NCBI RefSeq assembly: GCF_014695395.1
Contig: NZ_JACJOF010000033.1
Location: 124,001-188,000 of the forward strand
DNA: 64,000 nt
DNA from: Nodosilinea sp. FACHB-131
Lineage (GTDB): Bacteria; Cyanobacteriota; Cyanobacteriia; Phormidesmidales; Phormidesmidaceae
Reading direction: 5' to 3'
Part shown: piece after piece, positions 52,312 through 61,846 of the stretch
Layout of the letters: every line of letters begins with the position of its first letter
Numbering within the stretch: position 1 is the first letter of the stretch
Position numbers and translations under genes: made by a program
Notes under the pieces: generated by a model
What the model saw: only the letters and a program-made list of their open reading frames with translations
Databases searched by the model: none
What the model was told of the DNA's origin: nothing

Positions 52312-52512
52312 ATGGCTTTAGAGATTGGCCAGAAGGTGAAAGTATCCCGTCTTCGCGATCGGGTTTCTAAGAATGTAGCGGCTTACCTCGGCAAGCGCGG
52401 TGTCGTGAGCCAGTTCAAAATGGTGGACGGCAGCGACGTTGGCGTCGTAGTCGAGTTTGAAGACAACTACACCACCTGGTTCTTTGAAGATGAGCTGTCT
52501 GCAATTCAGTAG
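52312..52512 (+). CDS. petP: cytochrome b6f complex subunit PetP
   Basis: The 66-residue SH3-like protein (DUF2862) attaches to the cytoplasmic side of the cyanobacterial cytochrome b6f complex and affects electron flow. Conserved blocks are EIGQKVKVSRLRDRVS and the closing YTTWFFEDELSAI. ATG 52312 follows an upstream in-frame ATG at 52231, but the protein family starts at MALEIGQK. It precedes the Get3d-like gene by 299 bp. Confidence 0.88.
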   Translation: MALEIGQKVKVSRLRDRVSKNVAAYLGKRGVVSQFKMVDGSDVGVVVEFEDNYTTWFFEDELSAIQ

Positions 52513-52811
52513 CGGGCGGTTGCACTGAGGCGGTTTTTACAGCGGCTAGGCTCCCTGAATCATGTCGTTTGCCCTCTCTGATTGAGGGGGCAGGCGGCGA
52601 TAGGCTTCTTAAATTTAGGGTTTTGAAAGCGAAGTAGAGGGAAAACCTGGAGCCGATCTCCTCTTTTAGAAAGATTTCAGCGCCATCAGGCCCCGAGATG
52701 ATCGGTATTGATTCCCTTAGTCTAGGATGCAGGGCAGCTCCGCTCTAGTGCATCCTTGGCAAAAGCATGGGAGCAGCGACGACCTGACTAACGCAAAGGC
52801 CCCATTTTTCT
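52513..52811. other. 299-bp gap between petP and get3d
   Basis: The gap has an imperfect stem (GCCCTCTC / GAGGGGGC at about 52571-52591) and a 7-bp stem (GGATGCA / TGCATCC, 52725-52755) close to the get3d start. No gene is seen. Confidence 0.4.
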
Positions 52812-53912
52812 ATGGCATTAATTCTCACCTATCTGGGTAAGGGCGGCAGCGGCAGTACGACTGTAGCGATCGCCGCCGCAAAACAGCGGGCACGGGCCGG
52901 GCAGCGGGTGCTGCTGGCCATTCAAGATGTGACGCCGGCTCCAGCGCTGCTGCTGGGTCAGCCCCTGACCGTTGAGCCTGGGGAGCTAGAGCCCAATCTG
53001 TGGGTCATGCAGTTTCAAAGCGCAGCGCTGCTGGAGCAAAGCTGGGATGAGGTTAAAGCCCTGGAATCTCAGTATCTGCGAACGCCCTTTCTTAAGGCGG
53101 TCTATGGTCAAGAGCTGGGGGTGATGCCGGGCATGGACAGCGCCCTGGCTCTCAACACTCTACGGCAGCTCAACGCCAGCGATCGCTACGACGTGATCAT
53201 CTACGACGGCAGCGATGCCCTGGCGACCCTGCGCATGCTGGGCATGCCCGAAATTTTAGATTGGTACCTGCGGCGGTTTCGCGGCGTGTTTCAACAGTCC
53301 GATGTGGGGCGGGTGTTGTCGCCCTTTCTGCAGCCCATGGCCGCAGCGGTGCTAGCGGTCGACTGGTCAGGGGATGTGCTCGACCAGCCCACCGGACAGG
53401 TGCGATCGCAGCTTGAGGAAGGTCGCCAGGCAGTCACCGACCCCAGCCGCATGGCCGCGTTCTTAGTCACAACGCCTACCCCTGGGTCGGTGGCGACGGC
53501 CCGCTACCTGTGGGGCAGCGCTCAGCAGATTGGCCTCACCGTAGGCGGCGTGGTGGTGAATGGGGGCTCCCTAGACGATGAGCAGGCGACAGCCTTTGCT
53601 CCCCTGCCCCAGGTGGCGCTGCCCTCGGTAGTAGAGCAGGGCTGGGAAAGCGCGATCGCCGCCCTGCCCGACCCGGCCCAGTGGGCGACGGCAGCTCCTC
53701 GCCCGGTTAGCATAGATGCGGCGGCTAAGACCGTGCGGCTCTTCTTACCCAGCTTTGACAAAACTCAGGTCAAGCTCACGCAGTATGGCCCCGAGGTCAC
53801 GATTGAAGCGGGCGATCAGCGGCGCAACCTGCTGCTGCCTCCAGGGCTGCAGGGCAAAGCGGTAGCCGGAGCCAAGTTTCAAGATCAGCACCTGGTAATT
53901 TCCTTCAGCTAA
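52812..53912 (+). CDS. Get3d-like ArsA/GET3-family ATPase with alpha-crystallin-like end
   Basis: The 366-residue P-loop ATPase has the deviant Walker A motif GKGGSGSTT at residues 9-17, with the signature Lys10 that reaches across the dimer. The C-terminal 60 residues (KTVRLFLPSFDKTQV onward) form a beta-rich segment like the alpha-crystallin domain of the Get3d group from cyanobacteria and plastids. Members bind hydrophobic clients; their role is unsettled. It lies directly before chlG. Confidence 0.85.
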   Translation: MALILTYLGKGGSGSTTVAIAAAKQRARAGQRVLLAIQDVTPAPALLLGQPLTVEPGELEPNLWVMQFQSAALLEQSWDEVKALESQYLRTPFLKAVYGQELGVMPGMDSALALNTLRQLNASDRYDVIIYDGSDALATLRMLGMPEILDWYLRRFRGVFQQSDVGRVLSPFLQPMAAAVLAVDWSGDVLDQPTGQVRSQLEEGRQAVTDPSRMAAFLVTTPTPGSVATARYLWGSAQQIGLTVGGVVVNGGSLDDEQATAFAPLPQVALPSVVEQGWESAIAALPDPAQWATAAPRPVSIDAAAKTVRLFLPSFDKTQVKLTQYGPEVTIEAGDQRRNLLLPPGLQGKAVAGAKFQDQHLVISFS

Positions 53913-54121
53913 AGCGATCGCACGGCCTCCTTAGAGGGGAATCGCTGATGACGGCTCAATGTCACGGGTTGGCAGGAAAATCTTCCCCACTTCGATTGGG
54001 GTTTGATTCTGACCCGGAAAATGTGGCACCGTGAGTAGTGATCGCGATTCCCCCAGGGAAGGCTGGGCGATCGCCTAATTGTTGAGTGACCCTAGTTTTC
54101 GACCTGTAGCATTCCACCACC

Positions 54122-55159
54122 ATGGCTGAACCACCGTCCTCCACTCCGGTCAACGACGCTCTAGACCAGACCCCTGCTGCTGAGATTGCTGCTGAAATCG
54201 CCCCCGAGGCCCAGGGCAACGCCGCTCGTCAGCTCTTAGGCATGAAGGGTGCCAAGTCGGGCGAGACCTCGATTTGGAAGATTCGGCTCCAGCTGATGAA
54301 GCCGATCACTTGGATCCCGTTGATTTGGGGCGTGGTGTGCGGAGCGGCCTCCTCCGGCAACTATCGTTGGAGTTTGGAGCACGTGCTGATCGCTGCTGCC
54401 TGCATGCTGTTTGCGGGGCCGCTGCTGACCGGCTACACCCAAACCCTCAACGACTTCTACGATCGCGAGATCGATGCCATCAACGAGCCCTACCGACCCA
54501 TCCCCTCGGGGGCGATCTCCATTCCCCAGGTGGTGACCCAGATTCTGGTGCTGCTGGTGGCCGGTATCGCCATTGCCTTTAGCCTTGATCGCTGGGCGGG
54601 GCACAGCTTTCCAATTATCACCGCCCTGGCCATTGGCGGCTCGTTCGTGTCGTATATCTACTCGGCCCCACCGTTGAAGCTGAAGCAGAACGGCTGGCTG
54701 GGCAACTACGCTCTGGGGGCCAGCTACATCGCGCTGCCCTGGTGGGCGGGCCATGCCCTGTTTGGCACTCTGACCTGGAAAATTGTGGTGCTCACCCTGT
54801 TCTATAGCCTAGCGGGCTTGGGCATTGCGGTGGTCAACGACTTTAAGAGCGTAGAGGGCGATCGCCAGATGGGCCTCAAGTCGCTGCCGGTGATGTTTGG
54901 TGTCACCACCGCCGCGTGGATTTGCGTACTGGCGATCGATATTTTTCAAGGAGGCGTTGCCGCCTACCTGATGGCTATTCACCAAAACCTCTACGCGGTG
55001 CTGCTGGTGCTGCTGATCATTCCCCAGATCACCTTCCAAGACATGTATTTCCTGCGCGATCCTCTGGGAAACGACGTCAAATATCAGGCCAGCGCCCAGC
55101 CTTTTTTGGTGTTAGGTATGCTGGTAACAGGGCTGGCCTTGGGGCATACGGCGCTTTAG
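54122..55159 (+). CDS. chlG: chlorophyll synthase (chlorophyll a synthase)
   Basis: ChlG adds the phytyl/geranylgeranyl tail to chlorophyllide a in the thylakoid membrane. The 345-residue UbiA-type prenyltransferase has the first Asp-rich motif NDFYDREID near residue 116 and the second in NDFKSVEGDRQMG near 240, with eight to nine membrane helices. The hydrophilic N-terminal 60 residues are longer than in many homologues. HLIPs, present elsewhere in this window, are known ChlG partners in Synechocystis. Confidence 0.95.
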   Translation: MAEPPSSTPVNDALDQTPAAEIAAEIAPEAQGNAARQLLGMKGAKSGETSIWKIRLQLMKPITWIPLIWGVVCGAASSGNYRWSLEHVLIAAACMLFAGPLLTGYTQTLNDFYDREIDAINEPYRPIPSGAISIPQVVTQILVLLVAGIAIAFSLDRWAGHSFPIITALAIGGSFVSYIYSAPPLKLKQNGWLGNYALGASYIALPWWAGHALFGTLTWKIVVLTLFYSLAGLGIAVVNDFKSVEGDRQMGLKSLPVMFGVTTAAWICVLAIDIFQGGVAAYLMAIHQNLYAVLLVLLIIPQITFQDMYFLRDPLGNDVKYQASAQPFLVLGMLVTGLALGHTAL

Positions 55160-55244
55160 GGATCCGCGTAATCACGGACTGTACCCTTGAAGAAATGGCC
55201 GAAACCCCATACAGTTCACAGAGGATGTGAAAGGCAACGCTGCT

Positions 55245-57638
55245 ATGGCTCGATCTTGGTTAACCCGGCTGCCGTTTCTTTCGAGGAAATCGTCGCGGCC
55301 CTCAGGGCGCAGCAGATCTAGGGGCGGTGTGGTCAATGGCTCACGGGTTTCTCCCCAGCGGGTAGAGCCCCAGTCTGGGCCATCGGGCGAAAAGCCAGAG
55401 TTACCGCGCAGCTATCGGCCGCTGTTTTTGCGCCCCCTGTTTTGGGCGGTGCTGCTGGCTGGGGCGGGCATAGCCGGAGGCGGCACCCGCGCCTACCGCG
55501 TGATCGAGGCGACGAACGCCAATTTGCCCGACCCCAACCAGGCCCTCACCTACCAGCGCGACGGCACCATCACCATGACGTCGGCAGACGGGGTGATTTT
55601 GCAAAAGCTTGGCCCCGCCACCCGCGAAACGATCACCTACGACGCCATGCCCCAGCACCTGGTGCAGGCGTTCATTGCTTCAGAAGACCAGCGCTTCTAC
55701 GAGCACAACGGCGTTGACTACCGAGGCATTGCCCGCGCCGTCTGGGCTAACGTGCAGAACCGAGACTTAGTGGAAGGGGCCAGCACCATTACCCAACAGC
55801 TGGCTCGCATTGTCTTTCTCGACCAAGAGCGAAGCTTTCAGCGCAAGATCAAAGAAGCCATGATGGCCTCCAAGCTGGAAGAGAGCTTGACCAAAGAGCA
55901 AATTATCGAGCGCTACCTCAACCTGGTGTACTTGGGCTCTGGAGCCTATGGTGTAGCCGACGCCTCCTGGGTGTACTTCGGCAAAACCATCGACCAGCTC
56001 ACCGTGGCCGAGGCCGCCATGATTGCCGGTATGGCCCCAGCCCCCAGCCTGTATTCACCAACGGTGAATGTCGATGCGGCCCGCAGCCAGCGCAACCGGG
56101 TTATTCGCCGCATGTTGGCCACCGAGGCCATCAGCGGCGTTGAATCTGAAGAGGCGATCACGGCAGAGGTGGCGGTCACCCCCAACCAGCCCAAGTTTCT
56201 CTACAGCGAGTTTCCCTACTTCACGATTTACATTCAAAAGCAATTGGAAGCGCTGCTGCCCCCTGACCAGCTAGAAGCAGGAGGGCTGACGGTAGAAACC
56301 ACCCTCAACGTAGTTTGGCAGCGTCGGGCTGAGGAAACCGTTGAGGAGGCCGTCGCCGACTACAGCGGTTGGCAGAATGTGGGCCAGGTATCTCTAGTGG
56401 CGGTGGACCCCCGCAACGGCGAGATCAAAGCCATGGTGGGGGGCACCGACTTCACCAGTGAAAACCAGTTCAACCGGGTGACCCAGGCGCAGCGACAGCC
56501 GGGCTCTACGTTTAAGACTTTTGTGTACGCAGCGGCGATCGCCGGCGGCATATCGCCCTACAGAAGTTACATGGATGCCCGCTACGTAGTTGACGGCTAC
56601 GAGCCTAAGAACTACGGCAAAAACTACAGCGGCAACATGGATTTGCTCCAGGCCCTGCGCAACTCGGTCAACATTGTGGCGGTGAAGCTGCTGGTGGATG
56701 TGGGCTTTGACCCGGTGGTGAAACTAGCGGAGCGCATGGGCATTGAGTCGCCGCTGCTGCCCGCCTACTCCCTCGCTCTGGGCACCTCTGAGGTCAACCT
56801 GCTAGAGCTCACCAGCGCCTATGGCACCCTGGCCAACAAAGGCATTCATCGCCCTGCCCACGGCATTCGCCGGGTGCTGAACAGCAGCGGCGAGGTGATC
56901 TACGAGCGCCCTAACGAGTCGGAGCAAGCGATCGATGCCGACAGCGCCGCCATTATGACCTGGATGCTGCGCGGTGTTGTGGAGGGCGGCACCGGCAGCA
57001 ATGCCTACATAGGGCGGCCAGTAGCGGGCAAAACCGGCACCTCCGAAGAGTATCGTGACCTGTGGTTCGTCGGCTACATTCCTCAGCTGGTGGCTGGCGT
57101 GTGGATGGGTAACGACGACAACACCCCTACCAGCGGCGCTAGCAGTATGGCCGCTGGGGTGTGGCGCAACTTTATGGCTAAGCTCACCGACGACATTCCC
57201 GTCGAGGAGTTTCCCAGCCTGCCTCGGCTGGGCGGGCGTGAAGGCACCATTACCCTCAGCCCGGTCAAACCCGGTCGCGTGGTGGCTGAAAATGGCCCGT
57301 CGCGATCGTCAGAGGCGGCCTCTAGCTCCGGTGGCGGGGAAAGCCGGCGATCGCGACGGTCGGAGAGTAGTTCTAACAGTGGCGGTGAAGCCGCAGCGCC
57401 TCCGGCACGAGCCTCTAACAATAGCTCCAGCAGCAGCCCACCAGCCTCACCCGAACCGGCAGCCCCGGCCCCTGTCGTTACGGAGGATCCCCCCGCAGCA
57501 GTGAACCCAGCCCCAGCCCCACCGGCTCCCGCCCCGGTAGCTCCCGCCCCACCGGCTCCTGCTCCCGCTCCGGCCCCACCGCCGCTTGTGGCGCCGCCGC
57601 CGCCCCTCGAAGCGCCGCCGCCAGCCGGTGGGGAATAG
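55245..57638 (+). CDS. class A penicillin-binding protein (PBP1A type)
   Basis: The bifunctional enzyme polymerises and cross-links peptidoglycan. After a basic N-terminus and a membrane helix (about 62-85) comes the GT51 domain (EDQRFYEHNGVDYRGI, EGASTITQQLAR, IIERYLNLVYLGSGAYGV), then the transpeptidase domain with SxxK in PGSTFKTF, SVN in LRNSVN and KTGTSEEYRD. The last 110 residues are Ser-rich, then almost only Pro and Ala. ATG 55245 is chosen; an in-frame GTG lies 18 bases upstream. Confidence 0.93.
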   Translation: MARSWLTRLPFLSRKSSRPSGRSRSRGGVVNGSRVSPQRVEPQSGPSGEKPELPRSYRPLFLRPLFWAVLLAGAGIAGGGTRAYRVIEATNANLPDPNQALTYQRDGTITMTSADGVILQKLGPATRETITYDAMPQHLVQAFIASEDQRFYEHNGVDYRGIARAVWANVQNRDLVEGASTITQQLARIVFLDQERSFQRKIKEAMMASKLEESLTKEQIIERYLNLVYLGSGAYGVADASWVYFGKTIDQLTVAEAAMIAGMAPAPSLYSPTVNVDAARSQRNRVIRRMLATEAISGVESEEAITAEVAVTPNQPKFLYSEFPYFTIYIQKQLEALLPPDQLEAGGLTVETTLNVVWQRRAEETVEEAVADYSGWQNVGQVSLVAVDPRNGEIKAMVGGTDFTSENQFNRVTQAQRQPGSTFKTFVYAAAIAGGISPYRSYMDARYVVDGYEPKNYGKNYSGNMDLLQALRNSVNIVAVKLLVDVGFDPVVKLAERMGIESPLLPAYSLALGTSEVNLLELTSAYGTLANKGIHRPAHGIRRVLNSSGEVIYERPNESEQAIDADSAAIMTWMLRGVVEGGTGSNAYIGRPVAGKTGTSEEYRDLWFVGYIPQLVAGVWMGNDDNTPTSGASSMAAGVWRNFMAKLTDDIPVEEFPSLPRLGGREGTITLSPVKPGRVVAENGPSRSSEAASSSGGGESRRSRRSESSSNSGGEAAAPPARASNNSSSSSPPASPEPAAPAPVVTEDPPAAVNPAPAPPAPAPVAPAPPAPAPAPAPPPLVAPPPPLEAPPPAGGE

Positions 57639-57767
57639 GCCTTGAGGTAGAGAGTTAGGGTTTAACACAAGCCTACAGACCTCCCAAGGGTCAGACCTGG
57701 GGGTGATCCCTGGTAGTAACCTGCCGTCGTAGGATGATACACAACTGATTTTGGAGTTTAGTTAGCT

Positions 57768-57974
57768 ATGTCACTCTATTTTGCGACCGCAGCGACCGCA
57801 GGTGAGGCTGGTGCAGGTTCATCTCTTGTGCTGGTGTATGTAGTGGGCTTTATCGCCGCAGTTACCCTTGGCTCCGTCGCCTGGTATAACTCCAAGCGCC
57901 CCGCAGGTTGGGAAAACAAAGAGAAGCCTGACTTCGTTCCTACCGTTGATGCAGAGGAAGGCAAAGAGGTCTAG
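57768..57974 (+). CDS. psb35: Psb35-like photosystem II-associated protein
   Basis: The 68-residue product has one membrane helix (about 20-42) followed by WYNSKRPAGWENKEKPDFVPTV, the conserved block of the cyanobacterial Psb35 (Ssl2148) family, which associates with photosystem II/CP47 assembly modules. The N-terminus is Ala/Gly-rich. A GGAG site lies 14 bases upstream. The name rests on recalled family similarity rather than a search. Confidence 0.7.
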   Translation: MSLYFATAATAGEAGAGSSLVLVYVVGFIAAVTLGSVAWYNSKRPAGWENKEKPDFVPTVDAEEGKEV

Positions 57975-58138
57975 ACCATCCGAAACCGCTACAGCTTCGG
58001 CCTCACCATAGGCTAGAGGCATTTGGGATGGCGTTCTAGCGATCGCGCTGCCGTCTGAGCTACGAGCTTGGGCGGCGTTTGTTTTAACTTTTTTGTTGCG
58101 GCCTGCCTTTGGTAGGGCAAGTCATCAGCTAGACAATA

Positions 58139-58333
58139 TTAATCAACCACCCGCAGTCGTCCCTGACGAATCGCATCAAACACCCGCTGGGCCGTCGCAT
58201 GGTCTTGATTGCTCAGAGTGGGTTGGCTGAGCAGAATCTCCATCAACTCTCGCTGCACTTGGCGACTTATGCGGCGTTCGGCAAAGATTTGATCGACGAG
58301 AGCTTTAAGCGACTGGCTAGTGGTTTGAGGCAT
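58139..58333 (-). CDS. small conserved hypothetical protein
   Basis: The 64-residue helical product begins MPQTTSQSLKALVDQIF and ends RQGRLRVVD. It has no cysteines or membrane segment. It resembles short cyanobacterial proteins of unknown function. A start at 58372 would add 13 hydrophobic residues that do not fit. Confidence 0.6.
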   Translation of the reverse strand: MPQTTSQSLKALVDQIFAERRISRQVQRELMEILLSQPTLSNQDHATAQRVFDAIRQGRLRVVD

Positions 58334-58456
58334 AGTGACGACCTGAGCTATTGAGGCTATACCCAATATCACCTGTAACTCTCAATTAAAGAGTGATACA
58401 GCCTTTTGCCAAGCATGATCCTAAGCTGGTCAAACGGTGATAGAAAGCAGCTCTGG

Positions 58457-58477
58457 TTGTGGTTTAAATCACCACAA
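58457..58477. other. 7-bp stem-loop upstream of hypothetical gene
   Basis: TTGTGGT and ACCACAA form a perfect stem around TTAAATC, about 125 bases before the start of the 58139-58333 gene. A binding site for a symmetric regulator is possible. Confidence 0.3.
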
Positions 58478-58627
58478 AACAGTTTCTATGCAGTAAGCGA
58501 GCCACTGCTGAATTGAGCGACACAAATTAATCAAGCCCAATGAGGTGAGCGGCCTGAATATTGCATTTCCTCTATAGAAGCTCAAACCTCCCAGCAGGTT
58601 CCCCAGACCGGCAGGTCGATTGTGGCC

Positions 58628-59422
58628 CTAGATTTTCTGGCGCTGGCGATCGCCCCAATAGCGCACATATTCGGCTAGCCCAGCTAGCAGAGCCGAGCCC
58701 AAAATCAACATCACGCTCAGGGCGTTGATGTCGGGCTTGACGCCAGTGCGTACCCGGCTAAAGATTTCGATGGGCAGAGGGTTAGCACCGCCCCCAGCGG
58801 TAAAGCTAGAGATCAGCAGGTCGTCCATGCTGAGCACAAAGGCCAGCAGACAGCCTGCCAGAATACCGGGCGCTAGCTGGGGTAGCAGCACTTTGAGCAT
58901 CGCCTGGGTATGGGTTGCCCCCAGATCTAGAGCAGCTTCTTCGAGGTTGGGGTCGAGGCGCTGGATGCGGCTAGACACCACCACCGCAATGTAGGCCAGG
59001 CAAAATACCATATGCGCGGCGATGATGGTGCCCAGGCTGAGGGGCACCGCTACCGATGCCAAAAAAACTAGGGTTGCCACCGCGATCGCAATGTCAGGAA
59101 TAATCAGCGGCAGATACGACATGCCTCGATATAGCCCTTTGCCCGGAAACCGGTGACGGGCCAGACCAATCGCCATCAGGGTGCCCAGCACCGCCGAAAT
59201 CGCCACGGCCACGATCGCGATGACCAAACTGTCCTGCAGGGCCGCCAGCAGACGGCGATCGCTAAACAGCGCCCGGTACCACCGCAGGCTAAAGCCCCCC
59301 CAGCTCGCGCTGTAGCGCGAGTCACTGAAGCTATACGCCCCCAGCACAATGATTGGGAAGTACATGAAGGCGTACATCAGCGCGGTGAAGAGGCTAGGCC
59401 AGGTGACGGGGCGGGAGGGCAT
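58628..59422 (-). CDS. potC: polyamine-type ABC transporter permease PotC
   Basis: The 264-residue permease has six membrane helices and the EAA loop EEAALDLGATHTQAMLKVLLPQL near residue 161. With PotB it forms the channel for spermidine/putrescine uptake. It is the last gene of the potA-potD-potB-potC run; a G-rich short repeat lies directly upstream. Confidence 0.9.
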   Translation of the reverse strand: MPSRPVTWPSLFTALMYAFMYFPIIVLGAYSFSDSRYSASWGGFSLRWYRALFSDRRLLAALQDSLVIAIVAVAISAVLGTLMAIGLARHRFPGKGLYRGMSYLPLIIPDIAIAVATLVFLASVAVPLSLGTIIAAHMVFCLAYIAVVVSSRIQRLDPNLEEAALDLGATHTQAMLKVLLPQLAPGILAGCLLAFVLSMDDLLISSFTAGGGANPLPIEIFSRVRTGVKPDINALSVMLILGSALLAGLAEYVRYWGDRQRQKI

Positions 59423-59460
59423 GGGGAGGTGGATGGGTAGGAGGGTGGAGGGTGGGTTAA
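59421..59460. repeat. G-rich short repeat between potB and potC
   Basis: GGGAGGTGGATGGGTAGGAG-like sequence lies in the gap between potB and potC and touches the potC start. It is a single-arm member of the dispersed repeat family. Confidence 0.55.
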
Positions 59461-59530
59461 GTCGTGGTAGCGATCACAGTTCGACAAATCTTGGGTGCGA
59501 GCTGTGAATTAACACCTTTAGAGGCGAACC

Positions 59531-60433
59531 TCAGGCTTCGGTGATGGTGTTGCGATCGCCGTAACGAATTAGGAGAGCGATCGCTAGGCTCACCGCCAAA
59601 ATCAGTACCATGCTAAGGGCTGAGCCAAATCCCCAGGCGCGGGTAGGACCGAGAAACTGGTTGTAAATTAGCCGCGAAATATTCATCGACGAGGCGCCAC
59701 CAAGCAGCGTGGGCACTACAAAATCGCTGAGGGTGCTAATGAACACCAGCAGGCTGGCGGCGGCGATGCCGGGTAGGGTTTGGGGTACGGTAATTTTCCA
59801 AAAGCTTTGGCGGGGGGTAGCCCCCAGGTCAGCAGCCGCTTCTAACAACCGCGTGTCGAGCTTTTCGAGCGAGGCGTAGAGAATCAGCACCATATAGGGC
59901 AAAAAGCTGTAGGTGAGGCCAATGAACACCGCCGTAGGTGTGTTTAGCCAGTTTTGGGCGGGCAGCCCGATCGCCGCCAGCATCGCATTGAGCACGCCGC
60001 TGGGGCGCAGAATGGTCGTCCAGGCGTAGGCCCGCAGCAGCGACGATGTCCACAGGGGCAGAATAAAGGCCACCAATAGTAGGTTGCGCCAGCGCTGGGG
60101 CGACATCAGCGCCAGCCAGTAGGCCACCGGAAACCCCAGCAGCAGGCACAGCGCCGTGGAGCCGACCGCAAACGCCACCGATCGCCCGATCACCCGCAGA
60201 TACACCGGCTGCAAAATTTGCAGGTAGTTACCCAGGCCGTAGCCACCGCTGGGCTGCCCCAGCCGCAGCCCCGGCACCAGGCTGATCTCAAGAATCAGCA
60301 GGGTGGGCAGCACCAGCAGCACCAGCAGCCACACCCCCGCTGGCCCCAGCAGCGTCACCGGTCCCAGCCAGCGCCGGGGAGCGAGGCGATCGGTCCAGGT
60401 TACAGCGGGAGTAGGTGAGGGGGCAGGGGTCAT
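59531..60433 (-). CDS. potB: polyamine-type ABC transporter permease PotB
   Basis: The 300-residue permease has six membrane helices and the EAA loop LEAAADLGATPRQSFWKITVPQT near residue 196. The N-terminus is longer than in E. coli PotB. It pairs with PotC. Short-repeat blocks lie on both sides. Confidence 0.9.
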   Translation of the reverse strand: MTPAPSPTPAVTWTDRLAPRRWLGPVTLLGPAGVWLLVLLVLPTLLILEISLVPGLRLGQPSGGYGLGNYLQILQPVYLRVIGRSVAFAVGSTALCLLLGFPVAYWLALMSPQRWRNLLLVAFILPLWTSSLLRAYAWTTILRPSGVLNAMLAAIGLPAQNWLNTPTAVFIGLTYSFLPYMVLILYASLEKLDTRLLEAAADLGATPRQSFWKITVPQTLPGIAAASLLVFISTLSDFVVPTLLGGASSMNISRLIYNQFLGPTRAWGFGSALSMVLILAVSLAIALLIRYGDRNTITEA

Positions 60434-60553
60434 AGGGGAATGGGGATGGATGGATAGGGAGTGGATGGGTGGGTAGGGAGTACGGGCTGTTACTGCTTCA
60501 TTCCTCTATCTAGTTAGCCCACCCATCCACCCGTCTACCCATCCACCCATATC
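60434..60553. repeat. G-rich/C-rich short repeat between potD and potB
   Basis: GGATGGATGGATAGGG and GGATGGGTGGGTAGGG units are followed by CCACCCATCCACCCGTCTAC and CCATCCACCC units, so the gap can fold on itself inside the pot transcript. Confidence 0.65.
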
Positions 60554-60557
60554 CTCC

Positions 60558-61694
60558 TTAAGCGCTGGTCACTTCAGTCCAAAACTGGTCAAACAGATCG
60601 GTGCTGGCGGTATCGACGGCCACAATGCCTTCGCTCTTAGCCAAAATCTCGTCGGAGGGGTAAAGGTCGGCGTTGTTTTGAATGTCGGCGGGCAGCAGGT
60701 CAAAGGCGGCCTGGTTGGCAGTGGCAAAGAATAGGCGCTCCACGGCGGCGCTGGCCACCTCCGGCTCCAGCAGAAAGTTAATCCACTGGTAGGCGGCGTC
60801 GACGTTGGGAGCGGTGGCGGGGATAGCCAGGGTGTCGGTCCACAGCGACGCTCCGCTGGCGGGAATGATGTACTGCATGCGGTCATCTTCGAGGGTGAGG
60901 GCGATCGCATCGCTGGAGTAGGCCATTGACACACTCAGGTCACCACTGAGCAGCTCATTCTCAAAGCCCGTGGTCTTAAAGGCAGCGATATGGGGCCTCA
61001 GCTCTAGCAGACGGTTGTAGGCCGCTTCAATCTCCGCCGGATTGTTGGAGTTGTAGGAGTAGCCCATCGACTTTAGGGTAGCTCCCAAGGTTTCGCGCAT
61101 GTCGTCCAGCATGGTGATGCGGCGGGAGAGTTTAGCCTGGTTATCCCAAAGAAAGTTCCAGTCGATGGGTTCGCCGGGGGAAGCCTCGCGGTTGTAGAGC
61201 AGACCGGTGGTGCCCCAACAAAAGGGTATGCTGTGGGCGTTGTTGGGGTCGTAGGCGGGGTTGCTCCACTGGGCTCTGAGATTTTCTAGCCCGGTGAGCA
61301 GGCTTTGGTCGAGTTCGGTGAGCAGGTCTAGCTCCAGCATTTCCGACACCATGTAGTCAGAGGGGTAAATGATGCTGTAGGCGTCACCGCCCCCTGCCTG
61401 CAGGCGGGTTAGCATGACCTCATTAGAATCGTAAATATCAATTACTACCGGAATGCCCGTGCGTTCGGTAAAAGCTTGGGCCAGGCCATCATCGGTGTAG
61501 TTGGCCCAGGTGTAAATGCGCAGAGTGCCGTCGTTTGCGCCCCCGCCCGCTGGCGGCCCTGCCAGGTTTTGGCGACAGTTGGTTGCCGCTAGGCTTGCCA
61601 CGACCGCTGCTGACCCCTGCAAAAACCGCCGCCGGCTCACGGCAGAACGGCGCGAGAAGGAGGGAGTTTGTAGTCGCGTTCCAGGCACAGGCAT
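60558..61694 (-). CDS. potD: polyamine-type substrate-binding protein PotD, Tat lipoprotein
   Basis: The 378-residue protein captures the substrate in the periplasm. Its N-terminus has a twin-arginine motif (SRRRFLQGS) and a lipobox (LAATNC), so it is probably a Tat-exported lipoprotein with Cys39. The mature part has the PotD blocks IYTWANYTDDGLAQAF and VDIYDSNEVMLTRLQAG. It lies 152 bp after potA. Confidence 0.9.
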   Translation of the reverse strand: MPVPGTRLQTPSFSRRSAVSRRRFLQGSAAVVASLAATNCRQNLAGPPAGGGANDGTLRIYTWANYTDDGLAQAFTERTGIPVVIDIYDSNEVMLTRLQAGGGDAYSIIYPSDYMVSEMLELDLLTELDQSLLTGLENLRAQWSNPAYDPNNAHSIPFCWGTTGLLYNREASPGEPIDWNFLWDNQAKLSRRITMLDDMRETLGATLKSMGYSYNSNNPAEIEAAYNRLLELRPHIAAFKTTGFENELLSGDLSVSMAYSSDAIALTLEDDRMQYIIPASGASLWTDTLAIPATAPNVDAAYQWINFLLEPEVASAAVERLFFATANQAAFDLLPADIQNNADLYPSDEILAKSEGIVAVDTASTDLFDQFWTEVTSA

Positions 61695-61846
61695 TCTCCG
61701 GGGGGCTAAGGGGGCTAGGAATAGCAGCGGTCGGCGCCGACTTTAGCGCTCAGAGGGAGTGACCTCATCTTTAGCTTCTAAGTATATGGCGATCAGCCCA
61801 GGGTAACGCTCAATAGCCGCGATCGCCGACCTGAAGCAACCTGCCC

